Source: Streptomyces werraensis
GTDB taxonomy: Bacteria; Actinomycetota; Actinomycetes; Streptomycetales; Streptomycetaceae
DNA: 64,000 bases
Reading direction: 5' to 3'
Assembly (NCBI GenBank): GCA_014656175.1
Contig: BNBX01000002.1
Span: 186,001 to 250,000, forward strand
Below are positions 44,400-53,319 of this stretch, piece after piece; position 1 is the stretch's first letter, and every line of letters begins with the position of its first letter. A program made the position numbers and the translations under genes. The notes under the pieces were generated by a model. The model was given only the letters and a program-made list of their open reading frames with translations, had not been told where the DNA came from and did no database searches.

Positions 44400-45653
44400 T
44401 CACGCCACCTCCTTGCCGCGGACCGGCCGCGCGACGGTCCGACGGACGGGATCCGGCGCCGGAGGACCGGCGTCGGGCACGGGCGGGGCGGAGGGCGCCA
44501 CCAGCAGCGAGGCCGCGAGCGCCAGGTGCAGCAGGTACGGCGAGGCGTCGCCCAGACCCGCCTCGGTGTACGAGGCGAGCTCGCAGTAGGTGATCAGGAA
44601 CAGCGCGCAGGCCCGCGCGAGCGACGGCGGCCGCAGCAGCGCGACCGTGGCCGGCACCAGCACGAACCCGGCGACCAACACCACGCCCAGCAGGCCCTGT
44701 TCGTGGTAGACGGCGAGCCAGCTGTTGTCGATGGGCAGCCCGTCGAACGACTTGTCGCCGAGGCCCACCCCGAACAGCCGCTCCGCGCCCGACCGGGGCG
44801 CGTCCAGCAGCGCCTCCCACACCTTGGCGCGGCCGGTGAGGGTGGAGAAGTTCTCCTCGGTCTGCCCGCGCAGGAACCACGCCTGGAGCAGCGACCCGAA
44901 CGCGACCGCGGCGACCGCGGCGCACGCGAGCGCCCAGCCGAACCAGCGGCGGGCGGCGGCGCTGGTCAGCACCATCGAGCCGATCGCCACCAGCAGACCG
45001 GCGAGCAGCCCGACCGTCGCCGTCCTGGTGTGCGTGAGGGCGAGCAGCGCCAGCGACGGCACGATCACCAGCGCGGCGCTCCGCCGGTCGGTGCGGCGGC
45101 CCAGCACCAGCAGCACCGCCAGCCCCACGACCACCGCCGCGTACTGGCCGATCTGCGGCGGCGTCAGCGGCCACAGCGCGCCCACGAGCCGGCCGCCGTA
45201 GAGGTCGGGCAGGGCGGCGCCCGGCGACAGCACCAGGCCGGCGGCGACCGAGCACAGCACCAGGAAGTACCAGCGGATGTGGTACCGCACGAACGTGATG
45301 GAGCCGTCCCACCAGCGGGAGAGCAGCCACAGCGTGGCCACGAACACCGCGAACCGGCCGCACCGGAACAGCGCCCCGAACCCGGCGCTCAGGTCCACGC
45401 TGGAGATCAGGCTCGGCACCAGCAGCAGGCTGAGCAGCAGCAGGAACGCGCTGGGCCGCACCCGCAGCCGCAGGTTCATGGCCAGCGCCAGCGCGAACGC
45501 GGCGACCAGGGCGCCCATCGTGACCATCTGGATCAGCGACCGGGGCAGCGGCACGATCGTCTCCGCGCCCGTGGACCCGAGGGTGTTGAGGACCAGCAGC
45601 CCCCACACCGTCTGGACGGTCCTCGGCGTGTGCTCCACCCGCACGTCAACCAC
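44400..45653 (-). CDS. O-antigen polymerase/ligase-like membrane protein (Wzy candidate)
   Basis: A 417-residue integral membrane protein with about 10-12 hydrophobic segments and one large outside loop. The segment GLGDKSFDGLPIDNSWLAVYHEQG matches the conserved part of the O-antigen ligase/polymerase (PF04932-type) family, with DNSWL near the functional loop. The GTG 45653 start overlaps the end of the beta-helix gene by 8 bases. It is the likely polymerase for the Wzx-exported repeat units. Confidence 0.88.
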   Translation of the reverse strand: MVDVRVEHTPRTVQTVWGLLVLNTLGSTGAETIVPLPRSLIQMVTMGALVAAFALALAMNLRLRVRPSAFLLLLSLLLVPSLISSVDLSAGFGALFRCGRFAVFVATLWLLSRWWDGSITFVRYHIRWYFLVLCSVAAGLVLSPGAALPDLYGGRLVGALWPLTPPQIGQYAAVVVGLAVLLVLGRRTDRRSAALVIVPSLALLALTHTRTATVGLLAGLLVAIGSMVLTSAAARRWFGWALACAAVAAVAFGSLLQAWFLRGQTEENFSTLTGRAKVWEALLDAPRSGAERLFGVGLGDKSFDGLPIDNSWLAVYHEQGLLGVVLVAGFVLVPATVALLRPPSLARACALFLITYCELASYTEAGLGDASPYLLHLALAASLLVAPSAPPVPDAGPPAPDPVRRTVARPVRGKEVA

Positions 45654-47223
45654 CGTCCCCGGCGCGGTAGGTGCTGCCCGCGTCCTGCCGGTACGGCGCG
45701 CCCCGCCACTCCTGGAAGTCCAACTGCCCGCTCGGGTCGTGCGCGACGAACGTCCACCGCCCCTCGTAGACGTTGCTGCGCCAGCGGTTGCGCTGCTTCA
45801 GCGTGACGGCGTCGGCGACCTTCTCGCCCATGTACGGCGACCAGTCCGGATAGGTGCCGTAGTTGGCGAGGACGGCCATGCGGTCGCACATCGACGTGCA
45901 GTCCATCGCGGACCTGTCCAGCAGGAACCGGTTGTGGTGGACGTCCACCCGCTGGGTCCGCCACCGGCAGTCCGCGTACAGCGGCGCCTTGGCGATGCCG
46001 GGCCGCGCACAGCGGTCGATGTCCTCGACGAGCAGGGTGCAGTCGGCCGAGGAGGTGTTGGCGGGGCTGTTGCAGAACCGGTCGGCGTTCTCCCACAGGG
46101 TGATCGCGTTCCAGTTGTCCTCGAAGAGGTTCCCTGAGATCTCCAGCTCGTCGGTGCGGGCCTTCACACGGGGCTCGCCGCCGGACTCCGAGATGTAGAC
46201 GGTGGCGAACGGGAAGGTGTCGCCGCGCTCCGCGTATCGCCTGCCCTCCACCCAGTTGTTCCGCCGGATCGTGTTGTTCCTGATCACCGCGTTGTAGCTG
46301 GTCTCGTACATCAGGGCGGCACCCTGGTTGTCCTCCAGGACGTTGCCCTCGATCAGGAAGTCGTTGTTGTTGGTGTCCGCCCACAGGCCGGTGCCGCGGT
46401 TGGCGTGCACCCAGTTGCCGCGCACGTCCGCCCCGTCCACGGCCCAGAACTTGACGCCGCCGGTGCAGCCGCAGCCGGGCCGCTTCGTCTCCCAGTCGTG
46501 CCGGTTGTTGTCGGTGATCTCGTTGCCCTCCAGCACCAGATCGCGCAGCGGACCGGACCCCTTGTACGCGTTCATGCCGTACTGGCCGTTGCCGCGCAGG
46601 CAGCTCGACCGCACCTGCTGCCCGGACCCGGCCATCAGCCCGGCGCCGGAGTTGAACTGGACCCGGGAGTGCTCGATCACCCAGCCGTCGGCCGAGTCGT
46701 GGTTGACCACGCCCTCGTCGTGCGGAGCGACGAACCCCTGCACGGTCAGATGCCGGATGGTCACGTCGCGCGCGCCGCCGCCGAACGCGTACTGGTTCGT
46801 CTTCCGGCCGTCGAGCACCGCGCCGGGCGCGCCGATGTAGGTGTTGCCGTCCTTGGGCTCCACCTGCGCGTACCGGTCGGAGGCCAGCCGGTGGGTGCCG
46901 GGCTTCAGCCAGAACGTGGTGCCGGCCGGACTGGATCCGGTCTTCGCGGAGAGGTCGCCGGGCACCGAGGGATCCACGGTCACCGCGCCGGACGGCGCCT
47001 TCGCCGGTCCGGGCTTCGGCGTCTCGCACACCCGGGCCACGGACCGCGGCGCCCCGCCGGAGTCCCCCGGCCGGGTGCGGGCGTCCGCCCGCGACCGCCC
47101 GTCCCGCTCGTTCGCCGGTTCGGACGCGCTCTCGCAGCCGGCGGTCGCCACCAGCGCCAGCGCCAGCCCGGCCGCCGACGCCCAGCGCCGCCACCGGCGC
47201 ACGTCCTCTCCACGCAGACCCAC
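45646..47223 (-). CDS. Right-handed beta-helix protein, probable lipoprotein (polysaccharide lyase/epimerase-like)
   Basis: A 525-residue exported protein. The signal peptide ends in VATAGC, with C30 as a possible lipidated cysteine (position -3 is Thr, so the lipobox is not ideal). A Ser/Arg-rich linker follows, then a beta-helix from about residue 100 to 480 with repeats rich in N-x-I/V and GN (EGNEITDN, RGNWVHAN, EGNVLEDN, SGNLFEDN). Such folds occur in pectate lyases and alginate C5-epimerases. An APHDE segment at 166-170 recalls, but does not match, the DPHD catalytic motif of AlgG. In this operon it may bind, cut or epimerise the polymer outside the cell. Confidence 0.85.
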   Translation of the reverse strand: MGLRGEDVRRWRRWASAAGLALALVATAGCESASEPANERDGRSRADARTRPGDSGGAPRSVARVCETPKPGPAKAPSGAVTVDPSVPGDLSAKTGSSPAGTTFWLKPGTHRLASDRYAQVEPKDGNTYIGAPGAVLDGRKTNQYAFGGGARDVTIRHLTVQGFVAPHDEGVVNHDSADGWVIEHSRVQFNSGAGLMAGSGQQVRSSCLRGNGQYGMNAYKGSGPLRDLVLEGNEITDNNRHDWETKRPGCGCTGGVKFWAVDGADVRGNWVHANRGTGLWADTNNNDFLIEGNVLEDNQGAALMYETSYNAVIRNNTIRRNNWVEGRRYAERGDTFPFATVYISESGGEPRVKARTDELEISGNLFEDNWNAITLWENADRFCNSPANTSSADCTLLVEDIDRCARPGIAKAPLYADCRWRTQRVDVHHNRFLLDRSAMDCTSMCDRMAVLANYGTYPDWSPYMGEKVADAVTLKQRNRWRSNVYEGRWTFVAHDPSGQLDFQEWRGAPYRQDAGSTYRAGDGG

Positions 47224-47232
47224 CGCAGCCCC

Positions 47233-49176
47233 CTAGCCGTCGAACCCGAGAACGGTGGTGAACTCGGCCGTTCCGTCGACGGATCCGCTGCCGACCAGCG
47301 TGGTGCTCGGCACCTTGCGCCCGAACCCGGGGGAGTACCAGCCCAGCGGCGGTCCGCTCTCTCCCCGGTGCGCCCGCCAGGTGAGTCCGGCCGGCAGGCC
47401 GAGCACCGCCGAGCGGTTCTCGCCGTCCCGCGTCCAGGTGAGCCGCGCCCGGCTCCCCTCCAGCTCCGCCGTGACGTCCGGGCCGAGGTGGAACGCCAGA
47501 CGCACCTCCCGGCGGTCGCCGCTCACCGTGTCGACCACCCGCACCTCACGGCTCTCGTACGCGAGGTCCACCTGCCGCCGGTGGAGCAGCGGCCGGTAGC
47601 CGTCGTGCTCGGCGCACCAGCGCGCCGCCTTCTCCCCGTCGGCGTCCACCTCCAGCACCCGCGTCGCGGCGTGCCGCGTCCACAGGAACGGGCCGCCCGA
47701 CACCGACTGGTCCCGGCCGCCGGCCTCGAGCGTGTTGTGGCCGAGGGTGGAGCGGAAGTAGCTCCGCCACTCCGGCCGGCCGTGGTAGCAGTACGTGCCC
47801 GGGTCGGCCAGCACGTCCACCCCGTCGTGCCGCACCTCCACCGACAGCGCGTCCGCGTGGGCGTGCGCGGCGATCGACAGGAAGCCGTGCGGTCCGCCGT
47901 CGCAGCGGCACCAGATCTCCCCGGGCCCGCGCAGCACGGTCAGCCCCGCGTCCGCGAAATGCGCGGGCCGCCTCTCCGGACGCGCCACGCCCTCGCCGTA
48001 CGGCTCGATCAGCGAGGCCAGCAGCGGGGTGCGGACGTCGGAGCCGAGCACCTCGGGCCACCAGCCGAGCCGGCCGAACACCGCCTCACCGGTGGCCAGC
48101 AGCGACCCCCAGCGGTCGGTGTCCGGGCCGTCCAGCACCAGCCCGTGCCCGTCGTCCGCGTCGCCCTGGCGGGGCGGGCGCAGCCGGTTGTCGACGACGG
48201 CCGCGAGCGCGTCCGTCATCCGCAGCAGCACCAGCCGCGTCGTCGCGGGGACGGCCACGCCCGCGGCGTCCGCCTCGGCCAGCGCGGCCAGGCCCAGCTC
48301 CAGCACCAGCCCGTGGTACTCGCTCGCCAGCTCCCGGTTGATCCCGGACAGGAAGGTGTTGGCGCGCAGATGCCGGTCCAGGTCGCGCAGCGCGTCCGCC
48401 CGCCACCGCGGCGAGTACGGGAACCAGCCGAACGCGCAGGACGCGGCGAGCTGCCCGGCCGCCTCGGCGACCGCGTGGTTGTTCGCCGACGAGCCCCGGC
48501 TGGGGAACGCGGCCAGCCAGCGCTGGTGGTGCCAGATCTGGTCCAGCGCCACCCGGTTCTCCTCGAACAGCGCGGGCGCGCCCGCCCAGCCGTCCAGCAG
48601 CCGGCGGATCCACACCCACGACAGCAGCCGGATACCCAGCTCGATGCCGCTGACCCAGTGCGCGCCCCGCAGCGGCGGATCGGCCTCCCACCACGACCGC
48701 AGATGCGCGGCGACCCGCTCCGCGTACCGGTCGTTCCCGGTGAGCGCGTACGCGGCGGCCAGCACGGTCAGGTACTGGTGCCGGGACGGCTCCCAGATCT
48801 GCTTGATGTCGCCGACCGCCTCCTCGTCCCGGTACGGCACGTCGAAGGCGTGGTCCAGCGGGGCGCGGCGCCCGGTCCTCGGGTCGAACTGCCAGTCCGG
48901 GTCCGCCATGTCCTCGCGGACCACCCCGAAGAACTCGGCGCGCCCCGCCATCAGCCGGTCCGCCTCGGCGACCAGACGCTTCACCGCGTCCGGGTCCACC
49001 CCGGCGAGCGCGCCCTCGGGCAGCACGGCCGTGAACCGGACGCCCGTCACCGGCGGCCGCTCGGGCAGCGCCGACCGCCAGCGCCGCCGGCGTACCGCGT
49101 CGACGGCCCGGCCGCCGGCCTCCCGCGGCCCCATCCGGGACAGCCGCCGCAGGTACCACCCCGCGCTCATGCTCAT
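47233..49176 (-). CDS. Heparinase II/III family (alginate-lyase-like) protein
   Basis: A 647-residue protein with the two-part architecture of heparinase II/III and PL15/17 enzymes: an alpha/alpha toroid (about 50-370) carrying SSANNHAVAEAAG (catalytic Asn/His region) and a beta-sandwich (about 390-647) with SIAAHAHADALSVEV, DPGTYCYHG and RSTLGHNTLE. These enzymes cleave uronic-acid-containing polysaccharides by beta-elimination. No signal peptide is evident, which is usual for the homologues in O-antigen/capsule clusters. Its partner is commonly the bi-domain oxidoreductase encoded just upstream, with which it overlaps by ATGA. Confidence 0.9.
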   Translation of the reverse strand: MSMSAGWYLRRLSRMGPREAGGRAVDAVRRRRWRSALPERPPVTGVRFTAVLPEGALAGVDPDAVKRLVAEADRLMAGRAEFFGVVREDMADPDWQFDPRTGRRAPLDHAFDVPYRDEEAVGDIKQIWEPSRHQYLTVLAAAYALTGNDRYAERVAAHLRSWWEADPPLRGAHWVSGIELGIRLLSWVWIRRLLDGWAGAPALFEENRVALDQIWHHQRWLAAFPSRGSSANNHAVAEAAGQLAASCAFGWFPYSPRWRADALRDLDRHLRANTFLSGINRELASEYHGLVLELGLAALAEADAAGVAVPATTRLVLLRMTDALAAVVDNRLRPPRQGDADDGHGLVLDGPDTDRWGSLLATGEAVFGRLGWWPEVLGSDVRTPLLASLIEPYGEGVARPERRPAHFADAGLTVLRGPGEIWCRCDGGPHGFLSIAAHAHADALSVEVRHDGVDVLADPGTYCYHGRPEWRSYFRSTLGHNTLEAGGRDQSVSGGPFLWTRHAATRVLEVDADGEKAARWCAEHDGYRPLLHRRQVDLAYESREVRVVDTVSGDRREVRLAFHLGPDVTAELEGSRARLTWTRDGENRSAVLGLPAGLTWRAHRGESGPPLGWYSPGFGRKVPSTTLVGSGSVDGTAEFTTVLGFDG

Positions 49177-51362
49177 CGCGCCCCCGCCAGGGTGACCGGG
49201 ACGCCGCTCGCCAGCGCGGTGCGCACGGCGAGCGTGGCCGTCGTCGTCGCGGCCAGCGACTCCAGCGGCACCGGCATCGGCCCACCCGTCCGCACGGCCT
49301 TCACGAACGCCGCGAGCTCCGCGTTCTGCCCCTTGTCCCGGGCCTTCGGCAGCCGCGAGCCGACCGACTGCCGGCGCCGCCCGTCGTACACGGCGGCCCG
49401 TGTGAAGTCGTCAAGCCGCAGCACCTTGCCGTCCGCGACGAGGTCCAGCGTCTCCTTCGGGAAGGACGAAGGCCCGGAGGTGACGTAGCTGATCGTCGCC
49501 GTGGACCCGTCCGGATAGCCCAGCACGATCTGCAGGTCCTCGTTGCCGGCCGGGGCGGCCGCGTACACCGACACCGGGTCGGCGTCCAGCAGCCAGCTCG
49601 CGGTGTCGACGAAGTGCCCGCCCTCCCCGGCGAACCGGGACCCCTCGGTGTCCTGCCGCAGATACCAGCTGCCGTGCTCCAGCCGGCCAGCGTTGACCAG
49701 GTAGCGCAGGCTCGCCGGGCCGGTGCGGGCGCCGAACAGCTCCCGGGCCTTTCGCAGCAGCGGGGCGAACCGGCGGTTGAAGCCGACCTGGACGCGGTCG
49801 TTGCCGGACTCCTCCACCGCCGCCAGCACGGAGGCCAGCTCCTCCTCGGTGAGCGCCAGCGGCTTCTCCACGAACACCGCCTTGCCCGCCAGCAGCGCCC
49901 GCCGGGTCAGCTCGGCGTGCGAGCTGTGCCGGGTCACCACGAACACCGCGTCCACGGCCGGGTCGCCCAGCACCGCGTCCAGGTCGGTGGTGGCCTTCCC
50001 GAAGCCGAACTTCCGCCGGGCGTTGGCCGCGGACAGCGCCGTCGTGGTGACGACCGTGGCCAGCTCCACGCCGTCGCGGCCCGTCAGATGCGGCAGCAGC
50101 ATCGACGAGGCGTAGTTCCCCGCGCCGACGAACGCCAGCCGCACCGGGCCGGACCGCCGCACCGGCGCCGACCGGCCGGGACGCCGCCGCACCTGCGGCA
50201 CCGTCACCTCCGGCGCCTCGGCCGCGGGCGCGTCCTCCGCCGGCGCGTACCGGAACAGCACGGCCACCGCCTTGAGTTCGCCCTCCTCGAGCCGCCGGTA
50301 CGTCTCCACGGCGTCCTCGAACCCGGCGACGTGCGACACCAGCGGCTCCACGTCGACGCCGCCCCGGGCGATCAGGTCGAGGAAGCACGCCAGGTTGCGG
50401 CGCTCGGTCCAGCGGACGTAGCCGACCGGGTAGTCGCGGCCCTGGAGTTCGTACTCCGGGTCGTAGCGCCCGGGCCCGTAGCTGCGGGAGAACCGGACGT
50501 CGAGTTCCTTCTCGTAGTACGCGTTCCACGGCAGGTCGAGCCGGCACTTGCCGATGTCGATCACCCGGCCGCGGTCCCGGCACAGCCGCGCGGCCAGCTC
50601 CACGGGCTGGTTGCTGCTCCCGCCGGCCGCCAGATACACCTGGTCCACGCCCATGCCGCCGGTGAGTTCGGCGACCGCGCTCTCCACGCCCGCCGAGCCC
50701 GGGTCGCCGCAGGCCGCCGCGCCCAGCCGCTCGGCCAGTTCGCAGCGCGCCGGGTCGGGGTCCACGCCGACCACCCGCACGCCGGAGGCGTTCAGCAGCT
50801 GCGTCACCAGCTGCCCGATCAGGCCCAGCCCGATCACCAGGGCCACCTCGCCGAGCCGCGACTCGCCCTGCCGCACACCCTGCAGCGCGATCGACCCGAC
50901 CGTGCCGAACGCCGCGTGCCGGGGCGCGACCCCGTCCGGGACCGGGACGTACAGGTTCTTCGGCACCCAGTTCAGCTCGGCGTGCAGCGCGTGCTCGTTC
51001 CCCGCGCACGCCACCAGGTCGCCGACCTTGACGTCGTCGATCCCGGCGCCGACCTGCTCCACCACCCCGCACAGCGAATAGCCCAGCGGCGTGTACGAGT
51101 CGAGCTTGCCCATCACCTTGCGGTACGTGGCCGGCACCCCGTTGGTGGCGACACTCTGCACGACCTTCGCCACCTGGTCCGGCCGTGACCGTGCCTTGCC
51201 CAGCATCGACATGCCGGCCTCGGACACCTTCATCAGCTCGGTGCCGGTGGAGATCAGCGAGAAGGCGCTGCGCACCAGCACCCCGCCCGGCTTGCAGCCC
51301 GGCGCCGGCACGTCGAGCAGCGCCAGCTCACCGCTCTTGTAGTTCTGCACTACCTGTTTCAC
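49173..51362 (-). CDS. Bi-domain oxidoreductase: medium-chain dehydrogenase + Gfo/Idh/MocA
   Basis: A 729-residue natural fusion. Residues 1-365 form a zinc-alcohol-dehydrogenase-type MDR domain (GYSLCGVVEQVG, VIGLGLIGQLVTQLL Rossmann motif). Residues about 400-729 form a Gfo/Idh/MocA dehydrogenase (LAFVGAGNYASSMLLPHL, VFVEKPLALT with catalytic Lys, GEGGHFVDTASWLL). Fusions of this kind recur next to heparinase II/III proteins in O-antigen and exopolysaccharide clusters and presumably oxidise an NDP-sugar, but the reaction is not established to my knowledge. It follows asnB by 16 bases. Confidence 0.92.
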   Translation of the reverse strand: MKQVVQNYKSGELALLDVPAPGCKPGGVLVRSAFSLISTGTELMKVSEAGMSMLGKARSRPDQVAKVVQSVATNGVPATYRKVMGKLDSYTPLGYSLCGVVEQVGAGIDDVKVGDLVACAGNEHALHAELNWVPKNLYVPVPDGVAPRHAAFGTVGSIALQGVRQGESRLGEVALVIGLGLIGQLVTQLLNASGVRVVGVDPDPARCELAERLGAAACGDPGSAGVESAVAELTGGMGVDQVYLAAGGSSNQPVELAARLCRDRGRVIDIGKCRLDLPWNAYYEKELDVRFSRSYGPGRYDPEYELQGRDYPVGYVRWTERRNLACFLDLIARGGVDVEPLVSHVAGFEDAVETYRRLEEGELKAVAVLFRYAPAEDAPAAEAPEVTVPQVRRRPGRSAPVRRSGPVRLAFVGAGNYASSMLLPHLTGRDGVELATVVTTTALSAANARRKFGFGKATTDLDAVLGDPAVDAVFVVTRHSSHAELTRRALLAGKAVFVEKPLALTEEELASVLAAVEESGNDRVQVGFNRRFAPLLRKARELFGARTGPASLRYLVNAGRLEHGSWYLRQDTEGSRFAGEGGHFVDTASWLLDADPVSVYAAAPAGNEDLQIVLGYPDGSTATISYVTSGPSSFPKETLDLVADGKVLRLDDFTRAAVYDGRRRQSVGSRLPKARDKGQNAELAAFVKAVRTGGPMPVPLESLAATTTATLAVRTALASGVPVTLAGAR

Positions 51363-51378
51363 GGAGTTCCTCTTGTCT

Positions 51379-53316
51379 CTACGCCGTCGAGGCGGGGGAG
51401 TCGTGGCCGGCCTTGGAGGTCGCGTCGCGGTACCAGTGCTCGAGGGTCAGCACATGCCAGAGGTGCTTGGAGAAGTCACGCTGCCCGGCGGCGTCCTCGG
51501 CGACCATGCGCGCCAGAGCCTCCCGGCGCAGGAAGCCGGAGCGGACCAGCAGGCCGTCGTGCACCACCTCCCGCACCAGCGGCGCGAGGTCCCGGCTCAT
51601 CCAGGCCCGCAGCGGGGCGCTGAACAGGCCCTTGGGCCGGTACACGATCTCCTTCGGCAGCACCGACGTGGCCGCCTCCTTCAGCACCGCCTTGCCCTGC
51701 CGCCCGGCGATCTTGCGTGTACCGGGGACCGCGAACGCCGCCCTGACCACCTCGACGTCCACGTACGGCACCCGCACCTCGGTCGACGCGGCCATGCTCG
51801 ACCGGTCGGTGTAGGCGAGGTTGAGGCCCGGCAGGAACATCCGCGCGTCCGTCAGGCACATGCGGTTCACGAAGTCGCCGAGGGCGTTGTCGTGGTAGAC
51901 GTCGGCGTGCTCGGTCAGCACGTCGTCCACCGCCGGGGCCAGGTCCGGATCGAGCAGCCTGATCAGCTCCTCGCGGTCGTACAAGGTGTAGCTGCGGCGG
52001 AACGCGGTCTCCTCCGGCAGGCCCGCGAACGACAGGAACCGCTTCGCGAACCGCACCGACCGCAGGCCGCGCCGGCGGGTGGCGACCGGCAGCCGGTCCA
52101 CGGCGGCGGCCACCCCGTGACGCACCGGCCCCGGCACCCGCCGGTAACGCACCCCGATCAGGTTCGCCAGATGCTTGCGGTACCCGGCGAACAGCTCGTC
52201 GGCGCCCATCCCCGACAGCATCACCTTCACCCCGGCCTCCCGGGCGGCCGAGCAGATGAGGAAGGTGTTGATCGCGGCCGGGTCGCCGACCGGCTCGTCC
52301 AGGTGGTACGTCATCCGCGGCAGCAGGTCCTGCACGTCCGGGGCGATCTCGATCTCCCGCAGGTCCACACCGAACCGCTCGGCCACCCGGCGCGCGTAGC
52401 GCAGGTCGTCGGGCATCGCCTCGAACCGCGCGTCCTCCGCACGGAACCCGATGGTGTACGCGGGGATGCCGGGCCGGTCACGGGCCGCCAGCGCGGTCAG
52501 ATAGCTGGAGTCCAGGCCGCCGGACAGGAACGTCGCCACCGGCACGTCGGACAGCAGATGGAGCCGCGTCGACTCCTCCACCACGGCCGCCAGATCCGGC
52601 AGATCCCCGGACCGGGCCCGCTCCTGCCCCTCGGCGGCGACCTCCCGCAGATCCCAGAACCGCCCGCGCTGCACCGAGCCGTCGGGGCGGCAGCGCAGCC
52701 AGGTCCCCGGCTGCAGCTTCTCCGCCCCGCGGAACGCGCACCGCGAGTCCGGCACCCAGTAGTAGAGCAGCGACGCCACCAGCGCCGCCGGGTCCACCTC
52801 CAGCGACCCGCCGGTCACCGCCGCGAGCGCCTTCAGCTCCGAGGCGAACACCAGCCCTTCGCCGCGCCGCAGCAGGAACAGCGGCTTGATGCCGAGCTGG
52901 TCGCGGGCCAGCACCAGCTCGCCGGTGCGCTCGTCGAACACGGCGAACGCGAACATGCCGCGCAGCCGGGGCAGACAGTCCGTGCCCCAGCGCCGCCACG
53001 CCTCCAGCAGCACCTCGGTGTCCGAGGTGCCCCGGAACCGCACCCCGGCGCCCTCCAGCTCGGCCCGCAGCTCAGGCGCGTTGTACAGCTCGCCGTTGTA
53101 CGTCAGGGCCAGACCCTCCGACACCATCGGCTGGGCGCCGGTGCCCGACAGGTCGAGGATGGCCAGCCTGCGGTGCCCGAGGTGCACCTCTCCGTCGCCC
53201 AGCGCGTGGGCGTACGTCCCGGAGCCGTCCGGGCCGCGGTGTGCGAGGGTCTCGGTGAGCCGGTCGGTGACCGCCTTGCCGTCCGGCCACCGGTACGTGC
53301 CTGCGATGCCGCACAT
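51379..53316 (-). CDS. asnB: Glutamine-hydrolysing asparagine synthase-type amidotransferase (AsnB family)
   Basis: A 645-residue two-domain enzyme. The N-terminal Ntn glutaminase starts MCGIAGTYRW (nucleophile C2) and contains LAHRGPDGSG and YNGELYN. The synthetase domain has the ATP-pyrophosphatase loop LSGGLDSSYLTA and SGMGADELFAGYRKH. All signature residues are present. In polysaccharide operons such AsnB homologues (WbpS-like) are thought to amidate hexuronic acids, which fits the GDP-mannuronate-forming dehydrogenase of this operon. A general asparagine synthetase role is less likely by context. Confidence 0.9.
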   Translation of the reverse strand: MCGIAGTYRWPDGKAVTDRLTETLAHRGPDGSGTYAHALGDGEVHLGHRRLAILDLSGTGAQPMVSEGLALTYNGELYNAPELRAELEGAGVRFRGTSDTEVLLEAWRRWGTDCLPRLRGMFAFAVFDERTGELVLARDQLGIKPLFLLRRGEGLVFASELKALAAVTGGSLEVDPAALVASLLYYWVPDSRCAFRGAEKLQPGTWLRCRPDGSVQRGRFWDLREVAAEGQERARSGDLPDLAAVVEESTRLHLLSDVPVATFLSGGLDSSYLTALAARDRPGIPAYTIGFRAEDARFEAMPDDLRYARRVAERFGVDLREIEIAPDVQDLLPRMTYHLDEPVGDPAAINTFLICSAAREAGVKVMLSGMGADELFAGYRKHLANLIGVRYRRVPGPVRHGVAAAVDRLPVATRRRGLRSVRFAKRFLSFAGLPEETAFRRSYTLYDREELIRLLDPDLAPAVDDVLTEHADVYHDNALGDFVNRMCLTDARMFLPGLNLAYTDRSSMAASTEVRVPYVDVEVVRAAFAVPGTRKIAGRQGKAVLKEAATSVLPKEIVYRPKGLFSAPLRAWMSRDLAPLVREVVHDGLLVRSGFLRREALARMVAEDAAGQRDFSKHLWHVLTLEHWYRDATSKAGHDSPASTA

Positions 53317-53319
53317 GAG

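Noticed and set aside
43131..45806. Long plus-strand open frame across the glycosyltransferase and polymerase genes
   Set aside because: His/Arg/Gln/Pro-rich antisense translation; both minus-strand genes show clear family motifs.
44400..51362. Polysaccharide operon as a complete alginate biosynthesis cluster
   Set aside because: Only the AlgD-like enzyme and lyase/epimerase-like folds match; Alg8, Alg44, AlgK, AlgX and AlgIJF equivalents are absent and the cluster is Wzx/Wzy type.
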